Origin: Acanthopleura granulata
Taxonomy: Eukaryota > Mollusca > Polyplacophora > Chitonida > Chitonidae
Length of the DNA stretch: 64,000 nt
Direction: 5' to 3'
Assembly (NCBI GenBank): GCA_016165875.1
Contig: JABBOT010000016.1
Span: 4,401,916 to 4,465,915, forward strand
The notes under the pieces were generated by a model, which worked only from the letters and a program-made list of their open reading frames with translations, ran no database searches and was not told where the DNA came from. A program made the translations under genes and the position numbers. Positions 38,015 to 52,701 of the stretch are shown piece by piece. How positions within the stretch are numbered: position 1 is the first letter of the stretch; each line of letters opens with the position of its first letter.

Positions 38015-40227
38015 TTATCTATGTGCTTTTCGCACATGTGCAGCCAGGTGGCTTTTTACTGCAAAGGACTTTCCACAGTTTGTGCACTTGTGCGGCTTAA
38101 CTCCAGTGTGTGTACTCAGATGACACTCTAGTCCGATTTTGTTGGGAAATTTCTTGGTGCAGATGCCACAAGTGTACGGAAGGGCGTGCGTGGCAAAATG
38201 TGCCGTCAGTCTGGCTTTGGTCCCGAACTTTTTTCCGCACTCGGAGCACTCGTAGTTTTTCTCTCCGTGCCGACTTGAAAAGTGCAACTCAAGTCCGGAG
38301 TTGGAAAAAAACGTCATCCGGCAGATGTCACACTCAAAAGACTTGACGTCAGAATGCGTGACGACATGTCGCATCATATTGGCCTTTCTAGAGAACCGTT
38401 TCTGGCAAACGTCGCACTGGAAGGGCTGTTTGCCAGTGTGGGTGATGCCGTGAAGACGCAACACCTTTTGCGACACAAACCCCTGCCCACATACGCCACA
38501 GGAAAACGGTTTGACGTCAGCGTGAACATGTGAATGTGTCTTTAGGGCAGATTTGGAAGTAAACTGTTTCCCACAAACGTCACACTTCGCAACCCATTTG
38601 TTACTGTTAACACAAGAATGGCTTTGCAGATTATGCTTGAAAGCAAATGTTTTACAGCATACATCACAGACATGCCGAATGTCATTACACCGGCCCGATT
38701 TGCGATATGATCGGAGATCTGTCGTTGATATTTTGTGCGAATTGTCGGGATTTTTGCATGTTTGTGTTGCCAGCCCATTTTGAGAAGTATCCACCTTATC
38801 ACTGCCATGCCTAGTTTTCGAGCTCTTCGCTCTTCCGGATGTGTGGCAACTTTGAGGAATATTGTCCAATTGACTTGATGACAAAAAATCTTGAAATCGT
38901 GCAGCATCGGAAAGTGAGATTTCATTAGTACATCTTGAGGTTTCCTCTGATGGCGCATTCTTCACTAACTGTACCTTAATAAAAAGAACGTTCTTTATTA
39001 TGTTGCAATATCGTCAACCTTGTGTTTGTTAAATAATTGTAACTTAATGCTTTTTTATATATACATGTATATATATATATATATATTCGGTGTATTTCAT
39101 CCAATTAAAATAAACACTTGTGAACATTGCTCTAGTCGAGTGTCAGTGGAAAGTTCATGTGGAATTATACTGCTGACCATGCATTACAAGTACTCCTCCA
39201 CCAACAATTCCATTGTTGGCTGGAACATCTCGACTCATTCAATAATTTACAGTATTAATGAAACATAATGTTTTAGTAGTCTATATTTAATTGATGCTTT
39301 GTTTTAACATTTAACACTGTTAAATATGAACCTTAAGTTGGCAAATGATGCAGACTGTGAACTGGATGAGAAGAGAACTTAAAATTTTAAAAAAGCAAAA
39401 AAATGTGAGAGAAAACAATATTGTTCTGTTGTTTCTGTATTGTTAGCTTAAACACTTACAGTTATTATTTAACATTACCGTGTCGTAAATCCTTTAAAAC
39501 TCACCTTGTGTTTATAACATGACGTGTCTTCTTTGCTTCTATGTTGACATGACGGTTGGCTTTGTGGAAGTGAAGAATCTTGTGATTTACTCTTGGCTGT
39601 GGACAAGTTGAGAGGAGTATCCTCTGACAGGGTTACCTTCGTTGGAGAAACGGTAATTTGCATGTGGCGTGATTCTTCAAAAGTCTCTGGCGCTTTTGTC
39701 TTAATTATAAACTGTACGACACTTAATAAGAATGTTCCGTCCGCTTCTGTGATGTCGTACCTCTCTGTCTCAATAACATCTTGAATGACTAGAGGCCATT
39801 GTTCAAAGCCACTTACCACTTCGGTGACTTCGTCTCCCGGCTCTGTTTTCACAGTTATATTTGGCCTAGCCCTAAAATCATGACCCTTCTCGATTTGCTC
39901 ATGTTGTCCTGAACTCTCGCGGGAACTAGGCTTGTAGAGGTTTTGGGGCACCAGTGCTCCACAACTCGCCATGGAGCTATCTCCCAGAGGTTTCACATCG
40001 ACTGGGTTACACAGTCGACTTGTGCAGCTGTCATCCGTAGATCCAAATGGCGACATCATTGTGGCGTCATCTTCACTCATGTGACTACGGAATCTGTTCC
40101 CATGAAAAGCAAACTCCTCGTCCAACGTCCAGGCAGCGGGTTCCTTTTTAATGGAATTTCTTTCCATCTTAACGCAGTGGCCTGTATTGCTGTATTCAGG
40201 TGTAAGAAATTTGAAAGCAGACGACAT
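38015..40227 (-). CDS. C2H2 zinc-finger protein, copy 2 (intact)
   Basis: Exon 1 40227-39505 (ATG, 241 codons, donor CACAAG|GTGAGT). Exon 2 38968-38015 (acceptor GTACAG; TTATTAAG six bases earlier is an in-phase alternative). Product about 558 residues. The N-terminal half has SUMO-type motifs IKKE (near residue 27) and VKTE (in TVKTEPGDE), and TPLNLS, a CtBP-binding PxDLS-type motif, near its end. The C-terminal half has one degenerate finger (CDVC ... HSC) and seven regular C2H2 fingers with TGKQP- or TGVKP-like linkers, ending KAHR-stop. It is probably a nuclear DNA-binding repressor. I recognise no named orthologue. It is convergent with tubulin copy 2. The AATAAA at 38011-38016 overlaps the stop codon (TAATAAA). 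Confidence 0.88.
39056..39087. repeat. (TA)n microsatellite, zinc-finger intron copy 2
   Basis: A short TA run, about half the length of the one in copy 1. Confidence 0.8.
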
Positions 40228-42426
40228 TTTCGATCACATGATTACCCCAACTACGCGCACCATCGGTCCAGCACTACACTATGTATATGGACGGGTCGGC
40301 GGTTATAGAATATGCTTCTGATATTGGCAATCAAGAACGTCTGTTAGCAGAAGACGACGGTGTATCACGCATAGGCCCGAGTATCCATTGTAATAGTATA
40401 CATGATGGTGAGAGGGTTTAAAGATTTGATCTTGTTCAAACCCTATAATAGTAGGCGTATGCATGTTCTCCTTGTCCTGCTATAAGTAGTTTGGACATGG
40501 GTGTCCACCAAGCTGAAAGTGGTGATGTAGGCCCACAGGTGTTTTATCGGATCAATACAAAGGCATGGAACAAAAGACAGATTATAGGATTGTGGTTGAA
40601 GCCGGGCTTGGGGTGATGGGGAGAAGGAGTGAAAAATGGCATGGTGAGGTAAAATCTACTCAGGCTTGAGCAGGGGACGTACGCGTGGAATACAGCTCTC
40701 GGCTGGCACCAGTATATTGGACCGCGACCATGCTGGATGGAAGTGATGACCTTCGCATGTCAAAGCCATACTGATATTACTTATTTAGTATACATAAATG
40801 TATGACAATTTTTTTCCATTTGTTCACTTCAAATGAAAAGGTGTATAGAGGGAAGGAGTCGAGGTCGAGTGATTACACGTTTATTAATTTGATTATTGTT
40901 TAGGAATTCCGATAAAATCATCCACGATTCAGTACATTTTGCGTGTTCAGAATCTTAAACTTGCTGTTGTTGAAATGGTGCAGAGTTTTAGGGTCACTTC
41001 CCCTGCGGATATCGTGTCGCGTAAATAGCTGTATGTTTCAAGGTTTATAACAATATAGCTGTGATTGATTTTGAGGGGTTCATTAGTTCCGTCCCGACGT
41101 CTATATTGAGTGTACATTTGTGTGCGCTGCTCTTTCAAAATAAAGATTGTTCAAAACAGGTTTTGCCGCTTGCTGTTTTTATTTTTCAAGTGTAATATCT
41201 TTGTTAATACATATATATGAAAAGAAGTGAGAAGAACTCAGGATTATTGAGCTGGAACTGCCAGAACATTCATGCCTCTGGCTGCTCAGTCCACCGGCTG
41301 TGATCAACTGGTGGAGATCCTTTGAGGTGAGATGATTTTAGGAACTTGTGATTTTTGAGTTAGATCAGCCAGAACATTCTCGCCTCTAGTTGTTCAAATC
41401 ACCAGCTGTGATCAACTGGTCATGGTCATGTGAGGTCAGTTGATGCATGTAGGTAAAAAATCCATTTTACCTTTATGGTTGAAGTCATCCGTAGGTATAA
41501 TGGGAAGGAAGTAACAGGCCTAAGCCAGACAAGCAAACAGAAGTTGATTACACATGTAGTTTGGTAAAGTTGTACACCATGGCAATCTTCCAGAAATGCA
41601 GTGTGAATATGTGTACGTCACGTGATAAAGTTAATTATCTGTAACTTTTCTGTTATGAGTTCTGTAATGCATAAAACTGACCACCATCGTATTGATTATT
41701 TTTTGAGTTGGGAGGCGGGGGGTTGTGTATTTTAACTTAAACAAGAATCAAATCAGTTTAAATCAAAGAGAGGTGTCACCAAACGCTCGTATGATGTTAT
41801 GCCATATCATCATGCACGTTTAGCTCATTTGCACTTCTCTGTGCAAAGTAAAGAAAGAAATCAATTAAGCGTGACCACCGTAATGTCTTTTACTAATAAC
41901 AGCTGCGACAAGTTATAGGTTAGCATGTTATCACCTTAGTAAGGCCTTGTGTCGGGAGGCCTATAGTGATTTCGGGAAAGAAGAAAAGGAAAGAAAAATC
42001 GTCCCTTGAATGCACGCAGCATTGTTATATATACTAAAATCATACGAAAACTTGGTAAAGATATTTGCCTGTGTGTAGCCAAACCGTAATATGCGAAAGT
42101 AGTGAGAACTTTTAAACGCTTTGAGAAAGTGCACGTTACAAAGAAGACGACACATAGTTATCTGCCCTTTCTTACAGCCCTAGGAGGTGAAAGAGTTTGG
42201 ACAGTCTCGTGCAAACGTTCCTTTTGTCTCCTTCCGGCAGTGGAGTTCCGGCCAAGCATCCAACTTGAATCTAGTGTAATCTGGGAGATTTCATCTACAA
42301 AGTTAATTCATTCTGAGCAATAAGAGCGTCTCATCAAAGATCTAGTCACGAAAGATAATGCATCCAGCTACACTTGCAATTGTTTGCCAAATTTCAAACA
42401 ATTTACTTGACCCGAAGATGTAACAA

Positions 42427-43620
42427 ATGTGAGGTCTAGTATCAAAGAAGAGAACAATTCATGTTGGATGAGGCCATGGGTAAATAAATCATTTCTGACT
42501 TTTTCTTATTTGAGAAAAAAAGTTTTGTTTTGAAATTCACAAAAATCACAAGCATTGTGATGTTAAGCTGTACAAAAAGATAACCCTTGACTTTGGACTT
42601 TTTTATGAGAATATACCACTTTGATTATTCTTCCTGTGATCTTTGCTGAAGAACGATGTATTTTCTGGATCATGAAAGTTCTAATGAATTGAAGAAATAA
42701 CAAGACATTTGAGAATAAAAATGCCAATGAGATACGATCTTAGTTTCCTAACCAGAAGCATAATCAAATGTGAACAGAATCTTAGTAATTAAAATTAAAG
42801 TGAAAGGCAGCGGATGTTCAGATCCCCAGTGAGCAGCACAATACTCCACATTTCAGGCGAAGATAATTCACCAAGGAATATATATAATTTCAAGCAGGTT
42901 TTTACACTTAAGAGATCATTTTTTAGTCTTTTTAATGAAGAGTACCTCAGTTATGAGCCGTCTTTTACTTTAAAAAGATTAAAAGTGAGGAAAATGCCAG
43001 ATACATGTATATTTCAATAGTGCATTCCAGAAATGTTAAATGTCAAATAAGACAAATGTTTGGAGTTTTCTTTGCATATAGAGCTAAATATCATGCATAG
43101 AACTGAAATACTATGTTGATATAATTTTAAAGAATTATATCTACCATCAAAGAAAACTCAAATCATTCTGGATCAGTGGATAGGTAAATGAATAATTTCT
43201 GAGGTTTTCTTATTTCCAAAGAAAATTAATTTTTTGAAATTCACAAAAGTGACAGTCATCAAGATATTAACCTGTAGTAAGAGTTACGACTTCTAACGTT
43301 GGACTTTTTTTATGAGTGTATACTACTTTAATTTATGATTCTGAATGAAAACTGATTTTCTGTATTAAGAAATTAAAAAAAAAGGGAAATGTGTGCTGTG
43401 AAAAATATTTTTAACTGCGAGTAAAACACATGGCTGTAAGAGAAATGGGAATTTCAGGAATGTAGGCCTATCAGTTTTATTCAATCAAGCAATTCTCCCC
43501 ATTCCTAATAATATAAGAAAAAGCAAGATATTTGAGAGCAAAAATGTCACTGAGATATGCTCTTAATTTCCTAACCAGAAACGCAATCAAAAGTCAACAC
43601 AATCTTGGCATTTCAATAAA
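42427..43620. repeat. Old internal direct repeat, about 0.7 kb period
   Basis: 'tttcctaaccagaa', 'aaattcacaaaaatcaca', 'tgatgttaagctgta' and 'ggactttttttatgag' recur in order about 0.7-0.8 kb apart. Both copies are also found in unit 3, but in unit 1 the first is truncated. Confidence 0.7.
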
Positions 43621-44019
43621 GCACAGATTAGAAAGTGCGAGAAAACTGATTTGTTTGACAATAAATTGGCTCCTGCCGCAGATTCTTCAGATGAAAAAAT
43701 CTCCCACTGATGTACATGTTTGTTGTGAATCTCTGTCATCAAACTAGTAAGTGGGCTCGGAGTGTGTCATGGCTGAGTGGTTTCAGTTTGTAGGGCACAG
43801 GAGGTGGGCGTTCAATGCCAGTCCTGAACATATGGACCTTGGTGACAATATCAATGTGGTCAGCATATAAATATCATTATTAGTATGAAATAGACGTATA
43901 ATAATGACCCCTACCATAAAGAGCGTATTTTTTGTAGAAGTTAACATGCAAGCAGAAGCGTGTCGATGTGAGGTCCGTGTTCGTTTTGTGGTTTATTAAT
44001 AAGGCGTGTGACGCCCCAG

Positions 44020-44560
44020 GTTTTTGTTGTAGCCCGCAATTGTGACGTCACGGGTTGTGCAGACAGCAGATCCATGCAGATGGCTACGCACTATTTAATT
44101 GGATAAACCTGTCGTGACAGGTATGTTGACTAAGATTTGATGAGTTAAACATGCAAAGGAAATGTTACTTTCAATGCTGTTGAAGGATCACCGTACGATT
44201 AATAGAGTATTTTGACGCTGTTTGGATTTATCGTAAGAGTAGCTACGACCGGCTATGTCGTAACGAGGTCATATGAGTTCATGTAGTACACGATGCGTGG
44301 TTTTATGTACGGATATAATGTCAAAGCTGAGCAATTGAATGTCTTTAATTTCTGTTAAACTCCATTAAGCCGAGGTGCAGTGAACTATAGTTTTGTTGAA
44401 ATTGTAGATGTTTAGTTGCACACAAGAGTAATGTAACTCATAAATTAAAATATCACTGTACTTGTTGTAATCCGCAGTTGTGGCGTCACGGGTTGTGCAG
44501 ACAACTGATGCATGGAGATGTCCACACACCGTTTATCTGAATAAACCTATCATTAAAGGT
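44020..44560. promoter_or_regulatory. Duplicated CRE-containing block, unit 2
   Basis: TGACGTCA intact at 44043-44050. The partner at 44481-44488 reads TGGCGTCA, while the flanking block is conserved. Confidence 0.5.
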
Positions 44561-45054
44561 TTACAAAGTGTTGTTGTTATTCCATATCAAGACCCAGAAG
44601 AGGGTTAATAAACACAGTCTAATATTGATTGAAGACGACTCGTCTTACACCAAAATTGTGTGCATATCTGTACATATCACCCATGGAATTCGACTTAGGC
44701 ACACCTAATGTCCCCAAAATTAGACGAAATACGGTGTTTTCAAAAAATGGGCGAACATATTCGGAGGGTGCCGTGGAGACTTGCTGTTATATGCATTCTG
44801 ATTGAGTGGAAGTAGGAAATTTAATACGTTCTGAATGTTTTAGCCTACAACACCGTTTTACGAAAACGACAAAGGATAAGAAAGTATTTAACATTTAATA
44901 TTTGTTGGAACAAAGATACAATCATGCACAAAAGATGAGATATCTGACAAATGTCATCAAGGTAATTCACTTCGTTCGCATCTAGGCTCAGCATATTTCA
45001 TATTATGTATTTGGCAAACCCTCCAGTAATTTGAACTAGCACTCCAATTCGGAG

Positions 45055-46615
45055 GCAATTACTTGGGTTTATAACTGTGTGTTACATTGTGGGTCAAAAA
45101 GTGATACAATGTGGACCGTTTACCATAATTAAACATCAGAAACGAAATACCTTTATCTGCAGCTTTATTGGACGCCACAAGTTCAGGTGGCACCAAAATG
45201 AAAATAGTTATGCTAAGATGTAAGTTCTCTGCGCAGTCTAAACTTAGAGGGAAATCTACCCCTACGTCGAGACTTTGACTTCTAATGTGTTGTGTCGCCC
45301 TTTAGCTACGTCATGTGTCTGGTTTCTGTACAGGACTATCAGGAACGAGGCAGACACGGCGTTGACATAAAAAGTCGTGAAATATCACACTATTCCCGTA
45401 TTCTGTTGTCATAGCAGTAATCGTGCCGACCGTGATATACACTGAATGATGTTCCCACTTGCTTTTCTTTGAGATCTATGTTTGTCATTGACAGAAAACG
45501 TTTGGTGTACATTCGTAATGAAAGTATTTCATTTACATTTGAAAAAGGGACCGAGTGCGCTTTTTTGACTGAGATGTCCATTCAGTGCACGCAAGTCTAG
45601 ATTCGGCCATTCTCGACTTAAACATGAAGGTAGGCGAAGTGGGTAACGATGGTTCTCTGCAGCCAGTGCAAACACTCATCGTCATTTCATGTTGCGCTGG
45701 TCACTTGTGGTTTACTTATGAACTATCAAATATTTGTCGACTTATTCTCAGTTGAAATTAGATTCCATATGACAGTCTACTAGTTTGTATACTGCTTGAT
45801 ATTTCTGCGTTAAGAATACGTTTTTAATAAGAGGCTTATATGGAGCTTACACTGAATTTTCTACAATTAAGAATGAAAGAGTCTAGAGGAAAATAAAGCA
45901 CCAGAATAGGTACTGTTAAGGATGACTAGGGGAACGCGTTTATATTGGTAAGAGGATGCAAGCTCCATCAGGCCTCGAAGAATTTATTTATTCATTTATT
46001 TATGTGATTGGTATTTTACGCCGCACTGAAGAATATTTCACTTATACTACGGCCGCCAGCATTATGGCGGGAGGAGAAACTCACAACCATCCGCAGGCTG
46101 CTGGCAGACCTTTCCTCCTACGGACCGGAGAGGAAGCCAGCTTGAGCTGGACTCACAGCAACAGCATTAGTAAGAGGCGCCTAGGTCATTACTCCGCGCA
46201 CACACGCTAACCCCCTCGGCCACGGAGGCCCTCGGCGTCAACGGACTTGAATGAGCAGTACCTGAAAAACGCTCTGATGTTTTCAGCACGTAACACAGAA
46301 CACACACATTTGGTGTAAAGCAGATACTTTTCATTCAGAAAGACCTGCCGCTGGAAAGTTCATCGTGTGTTCGGATCTATCTCCTACTATGCTGAACCTG
46401 CGCATGGACTTGGGTTTCGTCTGGGCGTTTTTCAATTTCCTACCAGATATACTCAAATATTCTTGAGTAAAACACCAATGAAATAAAATAATCCTACCGT
46501 ACTCTAAGGTTAGTGTTATATTTGACGGTTTTTATCGACTTATTTTAGGAAATGTGGTTTTGTCCAACCATTTGACCATAGTGTTGAGCTTTGTTGTAGC
46601 AGGACAGTGCAGTGG
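45055..46615. repeat. Unit-end segment present in units 2 and 3, absent after unit 1
   Basis: Collinear with 21887-23940 and 57497-59065. No gene. It contains the fused SINE at 45981-46232 and a SINE tail near 46400-46490. Confidence 0.85.
45981..46232 (-). repeat. Family-A SINE, fused hybrid, unit 2
   Basis: The left part matches the left-edge SINE at 22972. The right part and flank (gaggcgcctaggtc, cacacacgctaa) match the SINE at 23345. It is one element where the left edge has two. Confidence 0.8.
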
Positions 46616-47038
46616 GGTATAGTGTTATGTCAGCACCATGTATATAGTGAACACAGAGTTCTCTGTGCATGTAAACCTTGAATTGTGTCCGTCGCCGTTT
46701 GGGGTCAATTTTTTGACAAGAGTTTTCTAACAATAGTCTCCGTCAATATAAATAACAGTGCAACTGATCGATTAATTCCATATATCTTAAATGTTTGCCT
46801 CGTAAGGCTTAGAAAATCGCAGGTTAATCACTCAGTTAGGTTTAAGGGGTAAAGGGGAGGGGCACAAGCTGTATTGTCAGAAGAAAACAGCAATCTGATT
46901 AACTTAGTACTCTATAACCAACAATACTGTTTAACATAATGCCCAGGCTGAGTTTATGTATTAATCTCGAACGTGAGAGATAATCCCGTAAACACATAAA
47001 CGATAACAAGACACATTACGGGCCTGCCCAGTCCGGTC

Positions 47039-47107
47039 CACGTGCGGGCGCGTAGCAACCCTACATCAGCCTCGATCTGATCACACGGTTTGACATAGAG
47101 TATAAAA
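47039..47107 (+). promoter_or_regulatory. Alpha-tubulin copy 3 core promoter
   Basis: CACGTG at 47039, gtagcaac half-site, TATAAAA at 47101-47107, 109 bp before the ATG. Confidence 0.75.
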
Positions 47108-47209
47108 CCACGGTCTTGTCCATACCAGTCACCACAACTTGACTCCTGTCCCTCAGGCAGACCTCAAGTACCCATCGGAAAGTTCGTGTGAACCAACCTT
47201 AACACCAAC

Positions 47210-49394
<2,185 letters not shown>

Positions 49395-49439
49395 AACATT
49401 GGAGCATTAGCCAATATGCATGAAGAACTGTATGAAAGC

Positions 49440-49445
49440 AATAAA
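49440..49445 (+). terminator. Poly(A) signal AATAAA, tubulin copy 3
   Basis: AATAAA 45 bp after the stop codon. The sequence just downstream (aatgtaattttgtatttta) is shared with copy 4 but not with copies 1 and 2. Confidence 0.8.
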
Positions 49446-49863
49446 AACTACCACTCCGAAATGAATATGAATGTAATTTTGTATTTTATTTTACCCACGT
49501 GTGCAAGAAAACCTTTCACTTATATGTGTGTGTAAAAATAGGTGTAAACTCATACCTGTTTTTTTTACGCCGAACGAGGTCCGACAGGTCAGTAGGTTGA
49601 GAAATCCAAATAGAGCCAGCTCTTCCGGTAACCGACGGCCTTTCTAATATGTGAGGGTGGTCAAACTGAACAGGGCTAAACTCTAGACACATCTAGTAGT
49701 CTGACGGTTAGATTAAGGTTACTGAATTCGCATGCTGGTTCTGTCTACTGTGCCCATATTTGAGTCATTTCCATTGAGTTACAAATTTCATATATTTATT
49801 TTTCTAAAAGTAGTTTTGTTTAATTGTCTCCTGTTTAATTTTGTTGTTGGCTTTATTTCAGAG

Positions 49864-50124
49864 CCGGGGACCTCCGCGGCTCAGTCGGTTAGCGCGCTGT
49901 CGCAGCACAATGACCCGAAGCCTCCCATCGATGCGGTCGCTGTGAGTTCAAGTCCAGCTCATGCTGGCTTCCTCTCCGGCCGTACGTGGGAAGGTCTGCC
50001 AGCGGATAGTCGTGGGTTTCCCCCGGGCTCTGCCCGGTTCCCTCTCACCATAATGCTGGTGGCGATCGTATAAGTGAAATATTCTTGAGTACGGCGTAAA
50101 ACAGGAACCAAATATATAAATAAA
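49864..50124 (+). mobile_element. tRNA-derived SINE (family A), unit 3 copy
   Basis: Same insertion, with tatttcagag at 49854-49863 and 50125-50134. Confidence 0.9.
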
Positions 50125-50485
50125 TATTTCAGAGCTTAGCAGCCAGTTGCTCTTTTCTTCTAAAGCAATACATGTAATTCACATATGGCCTAATGTTGCA
50201 ATAATAACATAACAATGTATCTGTGCCAAGTAGTGAATTTTTATTCCTTATAACCCCGCAATGAAATTGTTAAAGTGAACATAAAGTCCCTCATTATATA
50301 TACATAAAAGCAACAGTAAGTCATCGGTATCAAAGAAAAGTATTTTTAAAAAGTTGGGCGGCGTTGTAAACGTCCAGAATTCAACTCTTGGAAGAGAGCA
50401 CTATCTGACACTCCACTCCGAGTAACCATGTTGTAGTAAATTACAACAAACAGCCTCTGTAATTAAGTTTTCAATAATACATTTA

Positions 50486-52701
50486 TTATCTATGTGCTTT
50501 TCGCACATGTGCAGCCAGGTGGCTTTTTACTGCAAAGGACTTTCCACAGTTTGTGCACTTGTGCGGCTTAACTCCAGTGTGTGTACTCAGATGACACTCT
50601 AGTCCGATTTTGTTGGGAAATTTCTTGGTGCAGATGCCACAAGTGTACGGAAGGGCGTGCGTGGCAAAATGTGCCGTCAGTCTGGCTTTGGTCCCGAACT
50701 TTTTTCCGCACTCGGAGCACTCGTAGTTTTTCTCTCCGTGCCGACTTGAAAAATGCAACTCAAGTCCGGACTTGGAAAAAAACGTCATCCGGCAGATGTC
50801 ACACTCAAAAGACTTGACGTCAGAATGCGTGACGACATGTCGCATCATATTGGCCTTTCTAGAGAACCGTTTCTGGCAAACGTCGCACTGGAAGGGCTGT
50901 TTGCCAGTGTGGGTGATGCCGTGAAGACGCAGCACCTTTTGCGACACAAACCCCTGCCCACATACGCCACAGGAAAACGGTTTGACGTCAGCGTGAACAT
51001 GTGAATGTGTCTTTAGGGCAGATTTGGAAGTAAACTGTTTCCCACAAACGTCACACTTCGCAACCCATTTGTTACTGTTAACACAAGAATGGCTTTGCAG
51101 ATTATGCTTGAAAGCAAATGTTTTACAGCATACATCACAGACATGCCGAATGTCATTACACCGGCCCGATTTGCGATATGATCGGAGATCTGTCGTTGAT
51201 ACTTTGTGCGAATTGTCGGGATTTTTGCATGTTTGTGTTGCCAGCCCATTTTGAGAAGTATCCACCTTATCACTGCCATGCCTAGTTTTCGAGCTCTTCG
51301 CTCTTCCGGATGTGTGGCAACTTTGAGGAATATTGTCCAATTGACTTGATGACAAAAAATCTTGAAATCGTGCAGCATCCGAAAGTGAGATTTCATTAGT
51401 ACATCTTGAGGTTTCCTCTGATGGCGCATTCTTCACTAACTGTACCTTAATAAAAAGAAAGTTCTTTATTATGTTGCAATATCGTCAACCTTGTCTTTGT
51501 TAAATAATTGTAACTTAATGCGTTTTTTATATATACATGTATATATATATATATATATATTCGGTGTATTTCATCCAATTAAAATAAACACTTGTGAACA
51601 TTGCTCTAGTCGAGTGTCAGTGGAAAGTTCATGTGGAATTATACTGCTGACCATGCATTACAAGTACTCCTCCACCAACAATTCCATTGTTGGCTGGAAC
51701 ATCTCGACTCATTCAATAATTTACAGTATTAATGAAACATAATGTTTCAGTAGTCTATATTTAATTGATTCTTTGTTTTAACATTTAACACTGTTAAATA
51801 TGAACCTTAAGTTGGCAAATGATGCAGACTGTGAACTGGATGAGAAGAGAACTTAAAATTTTAAAAAAGCAAAAAAATGTGAGAGAAAACAATATTGTTC
51901 TGTTGTTTCTGTAGTGTTAGCTTAAACACTTACAGTTATTATTTAACATTACCGTGTCGTAAATCCTTTAAAACTCACCTTGTGTTTATAACATGACGTG
52001 TCTTCTTTGCTTCTATGTTGACATGACTGTTGGCTTTGTGGAAGTGAAGAATCTTGTGATTTACTCTTGGCTGTGGACAAGTTGAGAGGAATATCCTCTG
52101 ACAGGGTTACCTTCGTTGGAGAAACGGTAATTTGCATGTGGCGTGATTCTTCAAAAGTCTCTGGCGCTTTTGTCTTAATTGTAAACTGTACGACACTTAA
52201 TAAGAATGTTCCGTCCGCTTCTGTGATGTCGTACCTCTCTGTCTCAATAACATCTTGAATGACTAGAGGCCATTGTTCAAAGCCACTTACCACTTCGGTG
52301 ACTTCGTCTCCCGGCTCTGTTTTCACAGTTATATTTGGCCTAGCCCTAAAATCATGACCCTTCTCGATCTGCTCATGTTGTCCTGAACTCTCGTGGGAAC
52401 TAGGCTTGTAGAGGTTTTGGGGCACCAGTGCTCCACAACTCGCGATGGAGCTATCTGCCAGAGGTTTCACATCGACTGGGTTACACAGTCGACTTGTGCA
52501 GCTGTCATCCTTAGATCCAAATGGCGACATCATTGTGGCGTCATCTTCACTCATGTGACTGCGGAATCTGTTCCCATGAAAAGCAAACTCCTCGTCCAAC
52601 GTCCAGGCAGCGGGTTCCTTTTTAATGGAATTTCTTTCCATCTTAACGCAGTGGCCTGTATTGCTGTATTCAGGTGTAAGAAATTTGAAAGCAGACGACA
52701 T
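50486..52701 (-). CDS. C2H2 zinc-finger protein, copy 3 (intact)
   Basis: Exon 1 52701-51979, exon 2 51439-50486, the same lengths and phase as copy 2, about 558 residues. It has IKKE, VKTE, a PLNLS CtBP-type motif (here IPLNLS), and seven regular C2H2 fingers plus a degenerate first one. Differences from copy 2 are a few amino acids (for example SKSGLE against SNSGLE in finger 5). With copy 2 it is the only visibly functional copy in the window. It is convergent with tubulin copy 3. The AATAAA overlaps the stop, as in copy 2. Confidence 0.88.
51531..51561. repeat. (TA)n microsatellite, zinc-finger intron copy 3
   Basis: A TA run similar in length to that of copy 2. Confidence 0.8.

Larger units (their letters stand above)
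40228..45054. other. Divergent intergenic DNA, unit 2 (first part)
   Basis: No gene supported. It includes the roughly 850-bp block (about 41684-42535) missing from unit 1, an internal direct repeat (42427-42790 against 43135-43610), and a CRE block pair at 44043 and 44481; the second is altered to TGGCGTCA. Confidence 0.6.
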
